This document shows positions 56,865 to 64,000 of a stretch of DNA of 64,000 nucleotides, one piece after another. Origin of the DNA: DSFO01 sp041640715 (lineage in GTDB: Archaea; Thermoproteota; Thermoprotei; Gearchaeales; Gearchaeaceae); contig JBEPZU010000004.1 of NCBI GenBank assembly GCA_041640715.1, positions 28,551-92,550 of the forward strand, given 5' to 3'. The position numbers were made by a program, and so were the translations under genes. Under the pieces are notes generated by a model. It worked only from the letters and a program-made list of their open reading frames with translations. It searched no databases and was not told the DNA's origin. The number at the start of each line of letters is the position of its first letter. The stretch's first letter is position 1.

Positions 56865-58588
56865 ACTAAGAAAGCCATGGTTGCAGAGAAAACCAATGCG
56901 AGATAAGGTAATAATTTCCCAAATTTTACAAATTCGCTTCCTTTTTCGTATATCTCTGCCAAGTTACCTAAAATTTTAAACTCTGGCGTCAAAAAAACTA
57001 ACTTACCAACATAACCTTCCTTTAATCTTTTTTTGGCTTTTTCTAATGCTTCGATAATTCTTTTAATTACTAATTCATGAGATTCTTTATTGCTTCCAAG
57101 GGGGTAATAACCATCATTACCTTTTAGTTTTCCTGTCATGAAATGACTATCTGTTGAACAAACTTCACAGTCTACTTTTGCTTCTCTGAGTACTTCTATT
57201 ATCTTATTCCTAAGCGTGTGTTCGATGTTGTTGGCATCAAGGAGTATTAAACAGTTCATAAAGTTTTCAGTTGCAAGCAATAATAACAAACCCTCTCCAG
57301 GACAAATTTCCTTTTTCAAAGCAGATATGTCTGCCAACTGAATTTTTTGAAAACTCCAATAAGCTTTTTCTGTTTTAGCGTTTTTTAGAAGTTTTAATAG
57401 ATCTTTTACTCCATTCAATATCTCAGCTTCTAATCCAATAATTTCTTTAATTTCAGAACCATGCGCGTTATGAGCATCTATTAATACTAAGTCTTGGAAT
57501 CCTTCGACTTTGGCTAAATCTCTTATTTTTCCATCGAGTTCTGGGGCGATGTCATCTATGACTCCTGGCCGTTTCGGAGCTACTATTATTAAGGGCGTTT
57601 CGTTGATCAAAAAACCTTTAATTAAGAAATTTTCCGTTTTTATTTCATAAAACTTTGAACAAGTAAGTATTTTATCCTCATTTACATTTAATAATCTTCT
57701 CTCCAGCTCCTCCATTAGTAAGTTTTTATCTTCATCGACAATCAAATCCTGCTTATGCGTAGAAAAGCCATGGAAAGGCATCATAAGTAAGGGATTTCTA
57801 TTCATGAGTAAGCTGGGTAAGTCTGAGCTTCCTACGGTAAGAAAAGGTCCAGGATGGATAGGCAAGGAAAATAATGCTAATTTTTCATTGTCATGCATAA
57901 GAGTTAAAATATTCAATTTAAATTTCCTTACTCTTAATTTAGTTTTAGTTAAAATTTTTTCAAAATATTCTTTCTCCTTTGTTAGCCAAGTATGTAAAAA
58001 AGCACGAAAATGTTCTATTAGATCAATATTATATTTTCTTATTATCATTATTTTGATTAAAAATAAATAAAATTCTAGTAACCAAAACGTTCCTAGGAAA
58101 ATCAAATAATTTTTTGTTGTTTCAAAGAAAATGCTCGAGAGATTTCTAGCGGTAATAAAACTATAGGAAAGTATGAAAGGGAATGCTTGAATTGCAACTA
58201 AAAATATTCTGAATAACTTTCTAAGAGTTGTGATATAGTAGAGCGGTATATTACCTATTGCCAAAAAATAAACGAGAGTAGCTAAACTTAACTGTTTAGG
58301 GTAAAAAGGGGAAAATTCAAAGATTAGTACAGATAACAAGAGTCCGCTGTTAAAAAAAAGAAAGAAACCAAAAAACCTTTTGATTGTGATAAGTTTATCT
58401 AATTTAATTATAAAATAACCAAACAGTAAATTTAAGCTAACTATTAAAAGCGATAAAATTTTATTAGGATCTGTTAAAAAAAGCGTTGTAGTTAACAAAA
58501 AAGTTACTATAATTGAAGATATAATTAATACTTTTTGATCAGGTAAATTCCATAAATTTTTATAAAATTTATTTATAGGCTTTTTCAT
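56861..58588 (-). CDS. DUF2070 membrane protein, putative metal-dependent hydrolase
   Basis: A 575-aa protein: six N-terminal membrane helices in about the first 190 residues, then a soluble domain with SLPIHPGPFLTVGSSDLP, VLIDAHNAHGSEIKEI and a late C-S-T-D-S-H-F-M-T-G. These histidine/aspartate motifs are the hallmarks of archaeal DUF2070 (COG3356), predicted membrane-associated metal-dependent hydrolases. One more helix sits at the C-terminus. It begins 6 bp after the Sec61-beta stop, suggesting co-transcription. Substrate unknown. Confidence 0.88.
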   Translation of the reverse strand: MKKPINKFYKNLWNLPDQKVLIISSIIVTFLLTTTLFLTDPNKILSLLIVSLNLLFGYFIIKLDKLITIKRFFGFFLFFNSGLLLSVLIFEFSPFYPKQLSLATLVYFLAIGNIPLYYITTLRKLFRIFLVAIQAFPFILSYSFITARNLSSIFFETTKNYLIFLGTFWLLEFYLFLIKIMIIRKYNIDLIEHFRAFLHTWLTKEKEYFEKILTKTKLRVRKFKLNILTLMHDNEKLALFSLPIHPGPFLTVGSSDLPSLLMNRNPLLMMPFHGFSTHKQDLIVDEDKNLLMEELERRLLNVNEDKILTCSKFYEIKTENFLIKGFLINETPLIIVAPKRPGVIDDIAPELDGKIRDLAKVEGFQDLVLIDAHNAHGSEIKEIIGLEAEILNGVKDLLKLLKNAKTEKAYWSFQKIQLADISALKKEICPGEGLLLLLATENFMNCLILLDANNIEHTLRNKIIEVLREAKVDCEVCSTDSHFMTGKLKGNDGYYPLGSNKESHELVIKRIIEALEKAKKRLKEGYVGKLVFLTPEFKILGNLAEIYEKGSEFVKFGKLLPYLALVFSATMAFLV

Positions 58589-58594
58589 AAATTA

Positions 58595-58768
58595 TTAAAA
58601 ACTAAGTATACGGAGGTTCAATAACACTACAATTGAAGTTAGCAAAATACTCAAGAATATCACCAGGCCGGGGCTTATTTTAATTTTAGAGATATCTTCT
58701 TCGTAATACGTTATAAGACCTGCTGAGCTAATAGGTGAAACTTCTTTCTTTTTTCTTTGTCTTGACAT
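58595..58768 (-). CDS. secG: Preprotein translocase Sec61-beta subunit
   Basis: A 57-aa protein encoded on the minus strand from ATG 58768. It starts basic (SRQRKKKEVSP), has the family core SSAGLITYYEEDISKIKISPG, then one membrane helix (LVIFLSILLTSIVVLLNL) and a short tail. This is the archaeal SecG/Sec61-beta, the small accessory subunit of the protein-conducting channel with SecYE. It fits exactly between the DP2-like gene (stop at 58786) and DUF2070 (start at 58588), with 17 and 6 bp spacing. Confidence 0.93.
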   Translation of the reverse strand: MSRQRKKKEVSPISSAGLITYYEEDISKIKISPGLVIFLSILLTSIVVLLNLRILSF

Positions 58769-58785
58769 GATAATTTCAAATACAA

Positions 58786-60969
58786 TTACTGACTAAAAAA
58801 TTTATCTAATCGCTCGAATTTTTCTTCTTCTTTTAAATAGTCCGATACGAACCATTTAATTTTCCTATTGGTTCTCCTATACTTCTTAAACATTTCTTGA
58901 TCTTCCAAGATTCTATTGAGGTCTTTAATTATGTTTGTTAACTCCTTTTTGCTCCATTTGTAACTTAACTTGTTTCCACATTTAAAACATCTTAGGAAAA
59001 TTGGAGGCCTATCTATTACCGCCCCGCATTTTGGGCATTTGATTAAGGGTTCGATTTTGTTTTTAATTTCTTCAGATAATATCTTAAGCAACTTATACTT
59101 TAGACGGAAGTTAAGAATTGCTGCGCTAAACCTGCCTGTTTCCTCATTTTTATTCAACACTATTTCTGTTTTTAATTTAGGTATTTGCTTTTCTTTGCTA
59201 TGATTAATCTCAGTTATTATGTAGCATGTTTCTTCTTCATCAAAATATAATGCAGAAGCATTTAGTAAGAAATCCAGAGGGATGGCTATCTTAATTGTAT
59301 TCCCAACCAAATAGTCATCGAAAAGTAGTTCATATAAAACGGGGTGTATTATCGCAAATTTGGAGTTCAGAATTTTCTTTACTTTAACATTGTAGTGAAT
59401 GATCCCATTGTCGCTTGAAACAAATAAATAACTTCCTTCATCAATTCTAAGGTTGATTGTTTTCAATTCTTTTAAATTATAGAGCATTTCTGTCATTTCC
59501 TTAGTGTAAGTTAGGATTTTTTCTATCGAAGGGATGATTTCACTTGGCAATATGATTTCGTCTTCCTTCAATTCTATGATGGTATCATCAACAACAAATT
59601 CAGTAGAAGGCACTGCTTTTAGTTCAATCTCTGCAACACCTTTTTCGGAGATTTCTATGTTATGCTTTATTCTAAGTTCTTGTTTAACATTTGGTTCGAG
59701 ATACTTTATGTTCTTGTAAGATATTTTCATATCGTCCTTTAGACCTTTGAAAAGTTCTAAATGGTTTGTATTAACTGTTGCTATCAGAGTTATTTGTTTG
59801 CCGCAAGAGATACACTTATCTGTTAGATTGGTTATTCCGCATTCTCTGCAAAGGTAAGCAATTCTTTTTTCCCTTTTACATTCTTTGCAGTAAGACGTAT
59901 AATCTACTTTATTGCATTTTTCGCATATGAAAAGATATAATTCTGTAGTATTCCCTTTGTCTTTTAATTGTAAGGGCAGGATTACGTTATAAGTATTCTT
60001 ATTTTTCTCTACTTCTTCTAATATCACATAAAGCTTTATTTCCTCGTTTTTCTCAACCCCCAACTGACCTTTTATCAATAAAGCTTTTTTGAGTTCATTT
60101 GGTAAAATGATAATCTCTCCTATGTCAGAATCTTCAGCCTCTTTAGCGACTAAAATTCTTTTATATTTTTCTCTTGTTACAATAGCTATTTTACAATTTT
60201 TTTCATAATTTTCTAAAATTGAATTTTTAATAGTTTTTATATATTTTTTAATAATATTCTTTATCCAAAAATCTTTTTCTATTATTTCTAATAATTCCAT
60301 AACTAAATCGTAATTTTCAATTAATGACTCTAAGAAAAATTTCGATGCCATTTCTTCGTCGTTATAATCTTTAATTTGTATTGTTATTTTTTCCTCAAAA
60401 TATTCCAAAAAATCTACTAAAATATATTTATAGGTTGTACTTAGATTAGGGAACCTCTTATCTACATATTCTCTTAATTTTGCTCTTTTATTCTTTAAAT
60501 AGAAGGGTGAAGCATCGATGATTTCGCTTAATTTTTGTGCTAATAATATTAAGAGAAGGATTATTACAGGAGACTCTGCATGCCTGCTATCAAAACATAA
60601 GTATACGTGATTTCCTCGTTCTAACTCTACTTGATAAACTTCTTTTATGATCTTTACAGGGGTTATGGTTTTGAAGTCGAAAAAATAAAGCAACGATAAT
60701 TTGAATGCGATTTTTAAATCCTTAAAATAGTCGTTGGTAAAAGTAAATCTTTTAATCGCAATCCATCTTATTATCTCTATACAAAAATCTAATTTATTCT
60801 TGATATGAGGCATTCCTTTTAAGATTGTTATTAGTTCTGATGTTTTTGTATTGTTAAAAATTCTACTAGTTATAAGCGTATAATCAATGTTTTTATGGAA
60901 TAGAATTTTATGGGAAAAGAAATCTCTACCGAAATCCTCAACTGCCTGTTTCAATTCTGCTAGACTCAT
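58786..60969 (-). CDS. DNA polymerase D large subunit (DP2) homologue, catalytic motif lost
   Basis: A 727-aa protein that follows the DP2 order but is much shorter than active DP2 (about 1100-1270). N-terminal VYLCFDSRHAESPVIILLLI (about 122-141) lines up with the DP2 block Y-F-A-G-P-I-R-S-A-G-G-T-x-A. Four C-x2-C pairs at 349-389 match the DP2 central zinc fingers, followed by E-L-R-I-K-H-N-I (431-438) and DDTIIELKEDEIILP (461-475). HPVLYELLFDDYLVGN (542-557) aligns with H-P-Y-F-H-A-A-K-R-R-N-C-D-G-D, so D-G-D is V-G-N; PLDFLLNAS then matches L-L-D-A-L-L-N-F-S. A C-terminal zinc finger (645-664) and a PCNA-type tail (ERLDKFF, 719-725) remain. The frame is clean, and it overlaps the upstream gene by 4 bp. 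Homology is from memory of family motifs, not a search. Confidence 0.78.
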   Translation of the reverse strand: MSLAELKQAVEDFGRDFFSHKILFHKNIDYTLITSRIFNNTKTSELITILKGMPHIKNKLDFCIEIIRWIAIKRFTFTNDYFKDLKIAFKLSLLYFFDFKTITPVKIIKEVYQVELERGNHVYLCFDSRHAESPVIILLLILLAQKLSEIIDASPFYLKNKRAKLREYVDKRFPNLSTTYKYILVDFLEYFEEKITIQIKDYNDEEMASKFFLESLIENYDLVMELLEIIEKDFWIKNIIKKYIKTIKNSILENYEKNCKIAIVTREKYKRILVAKEAEDSDIGEIIILPNELKKALLIKGQLGVEKNEEIKLYVILEEVEKNKNTYNVILPLQLKDKGNTTELYLFICEKCNKVDYTSYCKECKREKRIAYLCRECGITNLTDKCISCGKQITLIATVNTNHLELFKGLKDDMKISYKNIKYLEPNVKQELRIKHNIEISEKGVAEIELKAVPSTEFVVDDTIIELKEDEIILPSEIIPSIEKILTYTKEMTEMLYNLKELKTINLRIDEGSYLFVSSDNGIIHYNVKVKKILNSKFAIIHPVLYELLFDDYLVGNTIKIAIPLDFLLNASALYFDEEETCYIITEINHSKEKQIPKLKTEIVLNKNEETGRFSAAILNFRLKYKLLKILSEEIKNKIEPLIKCPKCGAVIDRPPIFLRCFKCGNKLSYKWSKKELTNIIKDLNRILEDQEMFKKYRRTNRKIKWFVSDYLKEEEKFERLDKFFSQ

Positions 60970-61565
60970 ATCTGTTTAACCACGAATGCTACCGTAAAAG
61001 GGTATATGAAATTATCGCTCACCGGTATTGGAAGGCTATCTAGTATGTAAACTAAAATTGCAACATATAAAGCTGTGACATAATCAAATAATAAAAATAT
61101 TAGCAAAAAAGCAACGATGCTACCTATGAGAGTACCTATTAAGCTTTTTTCCTTATTATAGGGATGTTTTATATCGGCCCATAACATACCTGTTAAACTC
61201 ATTAAAGGATCTATATAGGTAACAATTATGGCCCCTATTATGAAAGGTCGAGCTTCAAAAAATATAGCTGAAAGAAGTATTCCTGCTAAAAAAAAGGTAT
61301 GAGCTCCTACGTATGTTCTTTCATAACTTCTAGAAAGGCTTTCAGCTAATTTTTTAAGCGGATAATCAATGTAGATCCTTAGTCTTATAATATCAGAAAT
61401 TATAGCTAAAATAAGTAAAAAATTATATAAGGCTATCACTACAAGTTTTTCTAAAAAAATATAAACTAAAAGTAAAAGTGTTCCTAGTACAATATGAAAA
61501 CTTTTTCTTTTAACTTCACTCCTAAAGACTTTGCTTTTTATTCTAGCTTCTATGGATGCTTTCAT
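60966..61565 (-). CDS. Dolichol/polyprenol-kinase-like membrane protein
   Basis: A 199-aa integral membrane protein with about six helices. SEVKRKSFHIVLGTLLLL near the N-terminus is the typical start of the SEC59/dolichol kinase family (R-K-x-x-H), and D-P-L-M-S-L-T-G-M-L-W-A plus I-G-T-L-I-G-S further on are family-like. The family transfers phosphate from CTP to a polyprenol; in archaea an isoprenoid-alcohol or CDP-archaeol-related role is plausible, and the GGGP synthase just upstream (23 bp overlap) supports a lipid function. Not proven. Confidence 0.75.
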   Translation of the reverse strand: MKASIEARIKSKVFRSEVKRKSFHIVLGTLLLLVYIFLEKLVVIALYNFLLILAIISDIIRLRIYIDYPLKKLAESLSRSYERTYVGAHTFFLAGILLSAIFFEARPFIIGAIIVTYIDPLMSLTGMLWADIKHPYNKEKSLIGTLIGSIVAFLLIFLLFDYVTALYVAILVYILDSLPIPVSDNFIYPFTVAFVVKQI

Positions 61566-62304
61566 TAAGAAGCTTTAGCTGTGCGTATAAACTATCATAG
61601 CTTTCGAATTTTTCAATCAATGTACCGGTCACTATCATATCTGCGCCTGCATTCGCTAATCTTTTAGCCGTTTCAGCATCTCTTATACCTCCGCCTACTA
61701 TGATCTTAAGCTCTGTGTTTTCTCTGACCTTGTTCACTAAACTTTCAGGCACAGGAGAACTTGCGCCTGAACCAGCCTCTAGATAAATCATTCTGAAACC
61801 TAACATTTCAGCTGCCATGGCATAGGCTACAACTATGTCGTGATGTTTAGGATTTATCGGTCTTACCCAACTTACATAACTAACAACCCCTTCTCCTCCG
61901 ATGATTAAATAAGCTAGAGGGATGGCCTCTAATTTGTATTTTTTTATGATAGGTGCTGCTAGCATTTGTGCATCTATCAAATAATAAGGGTTTTGGGAAT
62001 TTAGCAAACTCATGAAAAATATTGCATCTGCATTTTTCGTGATAGAATTCAAGCCGCTAGGAAATATTATTACAGGCAAAGAGGTGTTTTTCTTAATTTC
62101 TTCGATAATATTGTAAGTTATCAATTCGGTAACTCCAGTAGAGCCGCCTACTAAGATCGCATCAACACCTGCCTTCTCCAATATCCTACATAAGTTGCCT
62201 AAGGGAGCATTGTATGTTTTATCAGGATCTAATAATGCTAAATGCAGACATTTTTTTTCTTTGATTTTTTCAGTCAAATATCTCTCTACCCTACCTATCT
62301 TCAT
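61543..62304 (-). CDS. Geranylgeranylglyceryl phosphate synthase
   Basis: A 253-aa TIM-barrel enzyme that makes the first ether bond of archaeal lipids from geranylgeranyl diphosphate and glycerol-1-phosphate. Landmarks: LALLDPDKTYNAPLG near the N-terminus, ILVGGSTGVTE, VIIFPSGLNSITKNADA, the Y-L-E-A-G-S-G-A phosphate loop, IIVGGGIRDAETAKRLANAG and I-V-T-G-T. Length fits the family. It overlaps the Elf1-like gene by 4 bp (ATGA) and the kinase-like gene by 23 bp. Confidence 0.96.
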   Translation of the reverse strand: MKIGRVERYLTEKIKEKKCLHLALLDPDKTYNAPLGNLCRILEKAGVDAILVGGSTGVTELITYNIIEEIKKNTSLPVIIFPSGLNSITKNADAIFFMSLLNSQNPYYLIDAQMLAAPIIKKYKLEAIPLAYLIIGGEGVVSYVSWVRPINPKHHDIVVAYAMAAEMLGFRMIYLEAGSGASSPVPESLVNKVRENTELKIIVGGGIRDAETAKRLANAGADMIVTGTLIEKFESYDSLYAQLKLLNESIHRS

Positions 62305-62540
62305 AATTTGCCGCTAAAGTAAGCATCTACAAAGGCGTTATAAGAGTCTACAGGTTCTTCGCTTAATCTGAGCTGTAATTCAGCAGAGATACCACAAGAA
62401 GCACATCTTACTGAAGCTTTATTTTCTTTTTTATTTATCTCTACAAAAACGGTTTGCTTTCCGCAATTAGGACAAAGGAATATTTTTGGTATTTTTCTTT
62501 TGACTTTTTTAATTATCTTTTTCTTTTTCCTTCTTCCCAT
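62301..62540 (-). CDS. Elf1-like zinc-ribbon protein
   Basis: A 79-aa protein with a lysine-rich N-terminus (GRRKKKKIIKKVKRK), then a zinc ribbon L-C-P-N-C-G-K-Q-T...V-R-C-A-S-C-G and a tail EPVDSYNAFVDAYF that is typical of archaeal Elf1-type transcription elongation factors (COG4888). It would bind RNA polymerase or nucleic acid during elongation. Stop and the next start overlap (ATGA). A 31-codon frame ends 4 bp before its ATG. Confidence 0.88.
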   Translation of the reverse strand: MGRRKKKKIIKKVKRKIPKIFLCPNCGKQTVFVEINKKENKASVRCASCGISAELQLRLSEEPVDSYNAFVDAYFSGKL

Positions 62541-62541
62541 A

Positions 62542-62637
62542 TCACTCCTTCTCTAATAAAGCATAGATAATAATAGCGAATAACGATAGCGGAGTAAGAA
62601 TATAATATATATAGTTTAATATGACATCTAAGCTCAT
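62542..62637 (-). CDS. Small single-pass membrane protein, candidate
   Basis: A 31-codon frame, ATG at 62637 and stop at 62542, encoding a short protein with one hydrophobic stretch (VILNYIYYILTPLSLFAIII) and a charged end LLEKE. The stop is directly before the Elf1-like ATG, whose GGAGTGAT leader overlaps the end of the frame, consistent with translational coupling. There is no family match I can name. It might be only a leader. Confidence 0.4.
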   Translation of the reverse strand: MSLDVILNYIYYILTPLSLFAIIIYALLEKE

Positions 62638-62671
62638 TGATGTAGATACTCCTAAGAGCCTTAAAAATTTA

Positions 62672-63046
62672 TCATGACCAGAGCTTTTCTAGAGAGTAAT
62701 TAAAAAGATGGTTGAAGAGAGTTTTTAAATCCATTTCTAGCTTGGGCAGCTTATTTTTATTCGCTATTTCGCAGGCTAATAAGTGGTAGCAAGGCGAAAT
62801 TTTGTCTCTTAAAAGTGTACTGTTAAAACCATAGCAAGTACAGTATAATCCTTTTATTGTAATGTATATTTTTCTTTCACCTTTTACCAGGAAGATTTCG
62901 CTTTTTAGCGTTGGTGTTTTAATAAGTATCACTCTGTTCTCGCTAATTACCTTTAAAGCTTTAAGAATTTTTTTAGATTTGAAAGTAGCAGTATTGTATC
63001 TCCTTATGTATTGTCTAATCTTCCTTTTTAATTTCTTTATTTGCAC
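62672..63046 (-). CDS. SWIM zinc-finger protein
   Basis: A 124-aa protein, basic throughout (theoretical nucleic-acid binder). Its core is YCTCYGFNSTLLRDKISPCYHLLACEIA, which in pieces gives the SWIM pattern C-x-C-xn-C-x-H with the typical L-A-C/A helix after it. Archaeal SWIM proteins include relatives of Sws1, which act with Rad51-paralogue-like recombinases. It starts near tRNA-Pro and is the first gene of the lipid/Elf1/DP2-like unit. An adjacent paralogue partner is not visible. Confidence 0.8.
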   Translation of the reverse strand: MQIKKLKRKIRQYIRRYNTATFKSKKILKALKVISENRVILIKTPTLKSEIFLVKGERKIYITIKGLYCTCYGFNSTLLRDKISPCYHLLACEIANKNKLPKLEMDLKTLFNHLFNYSLEKLWS

Positions 63047-63054
63047 ATTATAAA

Positions 63055-63127
63055 TGGGACCGCCAGGATTTGAACCTGGGCCACCAGGGCCCGAGCCTGG
63101 CAGTCTACCATGCTATCCTACGGTCCC
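63055..63127 (-). tRNA. tRNA-Pro (CGG)
   Basis: A 73-nt cloverleaf with acceptor GGGACCG/CGGTCCC, anticodon stem CCAGG/CCTGG enclosing CTCGGGC (anticodon CGG), and T arm CCAGGTTCAAATCCTGG. Discriminator is A; no CCA is encoded and no intron is visible. Confidence 0.95.
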
Positions 63128-63179
63128 GTATTGTTGATTATTTATAAAAACTTAACTATATTTTTTCCCAATTTCTTAT

Positions 63180-64000
63180 ATGGAAAATTTACTTAAACTT
63201 TTTTCGCTCTTATTTAATGAGATTCGTCTTGGTATTTTGATAAGCCTTAGCCATCAGGAAAGTATTCACGCTTCTGATATTTTAGAGAAACTTGATCTGA
63301 GCCCGTCCAAACTTCCTAACCTCCTCTATCATTTAAACATGCTTCAAAGAGAAGGTTTAATCCAACGTGATAGATCCAAGCGTTATTTTTTGACGGAAAT
63401 GGGTAGAGCATTGGTCGAACAAATCAAAAAGTTAGATGAGTTATATACTACTGACAGGGAAGTAAAACTTCTTTTATTCGAATATCCTTACGTAAAATCA
63501 CTAAGTGGCAGATTAATGGCAAGAATCATAATGGAGAATTACAATTTAGACGCTAATAATAGTGTAATGGTTGCTGATGAATTGATACAAAAGATTAGAA
63601 AATATAATATAAATGTATTGAACTATAATCTTTTAAATAGCCTTATATTAAATATATTGCTTGAAAAAAATCTATATAAAAATTTTTATAATGATAATGT
63701 TGAAAGGAATTATTATAAAAATAACTTAAAGCATAATATATTAAATTTATTAGTAAATGAGATTCCTGAAAGCATTAATCATTTAGATTTTTTTTATATA
63801 GCGGGTCTTGATAGCTTCTTTAATAAATTTGTAGACGGTCGACTAAATCTGAGGCAAGTTTTCAGAAGTTTGGGCTTTAAACAAAACGATGAAAAATTAT
63901 TTTTCAAACAAATTAAACAATTTGTTGAAACATTAATAAGAAGCTCTGATATGTTTTCTTTAGGAGTATTATTTTCTAGATTAGACATTCTCAATGCTTT
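63180..64000 (+). CDS. Winged-helix protein with NrdD-like region, 3'-truncated
   Basis: The frame from ATG 63180 is open to the window end (273 codons). Residues 1-90 form a winged helix (EIRLGILISLSHQESIHASDIL, LLYHLNMLQREGLI, RYFLTEMGRALVEQI), of the ArsR/PadR-like kind that binds DNA. Residues 105-175 resemble an ATP-cone or the helical N-terminus of anaerobic ribonucleotide reductases (GRLMARIIMENYNLDANNSV...N-L-L-N-S-L-I-L-N-I), and SINHLDFFYIAGLDSFF recalls the D-x-H-I-H-D-L-D-Y-F stretch of NrdD. The catalytic part would lie outside the window. TATA-like tttataaaa lies about 30 bp upstream. Assignment beyond the winged helix is tentative. Confidence 0.6.
   Translation, partial: MENLLKLFSLLFNEIRLGILISLSHQESIHASDILEKLDLSPSKLPNLLYHLNMLQREGLIQRDRSKRYFLTEMGRALVEQIKKLDELYTTDREVKLLLFEYPYVKSLSGRLMARIIMENYNLDANNSVMVADELIQKIRKYNINVLNYNLLNSLILNILLEKNLYKNFYNDNVERNYYKNNLKHNILNLLVNEIPESINHLDFFYIAGLDSFFNKFVDGRLNLRQVFRSLGFKQNDEKLFFKQIKQFVETLIRSSDMFSLGVLFSRLDILNA

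Overview
The window is archaeal DNA, most likely from a thermophilic member of the Thermoproteota/TACK group. The evidence is archaeal information-processing and lipid genes (FEN-1, TiaS, Trm5, GGGP synthase, Sec61-beta, an Elf1-type zinc ribbon), an archaeal RNase P RNA, GC-rich rRNA set in AT-rich DNA, TATA-box promoters, and a 16S-23S operon with no tRNA in the spacer and no 5S gene beside it. I cannot assign a genus from sequence alone.

Layout. (1) 1-714 is the 3' part of a DUF58 gene. (2) 838-27879 is a large surface-glycan region on the + strand. It holds many GT2 and GT4 glycosyltransferases, a polysaccharide deacetylase, a pyruvyl transferase, sugar and protein methyltransferase-like genes, and two SDR nucleotide-sugar enzymes. 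It is littered with decayed genes: I find at least eight remnants (glycosyltransferases, methyltransferases, a radical SAM protein and an epimerase), which marks it as a fast-turnover locus. (3) 28555-44293 is a compact, intact + strand array. It holds a nucleotidyltransferase and a thymidylate-kinase-like protein, glycosyltransferases, an MscS channel, a Wzx-like flippase, a set of UDP-sugar enzymes resembling WbpA/WbpB/WbpE, split DUF1616 proteins, two FtsX-like permeases, a GT-C-like membrane protein, and, unexpectedly, the replication nuclease FEN-1. (4) 44323-49236 is the minus-strand rRNA operon with its promoter, leader hairpin and both processing stems. (5) 49287-64000 is housekeeping: tRNA-Ile, RNase P RNA, TiaS, a COG2521-type methyltransferase, urocanate hydratase, Trm5, initiator tRNA-Met, a class III aminotransferase, adenosine-specific kinase, DUF2070, Sec61-beta, a DNA polymerase D large-subunit (DP2) homologue, a polyprenol-kinase-like protein, GGGP synthase, Elf1-like, a SWIM protein, tRNA-Pro and a partial winged-helix protein.

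The most striking item is the 727-residue protein at 58786-60969. It follows the DP2 layout (central zinc fingers, the region around the catalytic centre, a C-terminal zinc finger and a PCNA-binding-like tail), but the D-G-D catalytic motif reads V-G-N. It is an intact gene inside a tightly packed housekeeping operon, so it looks like a catalytically dead, repurposed polymerase subunit rather than a pseudogene.

Genes too short or too broken for simple ORF calling that I recovered include Sec61-beta (57 aa), a 31-aa membrane ORF, RNase P RNA, and several pseudogenes. No CRISPR array, intact transposon or 5S rRNA was seen.
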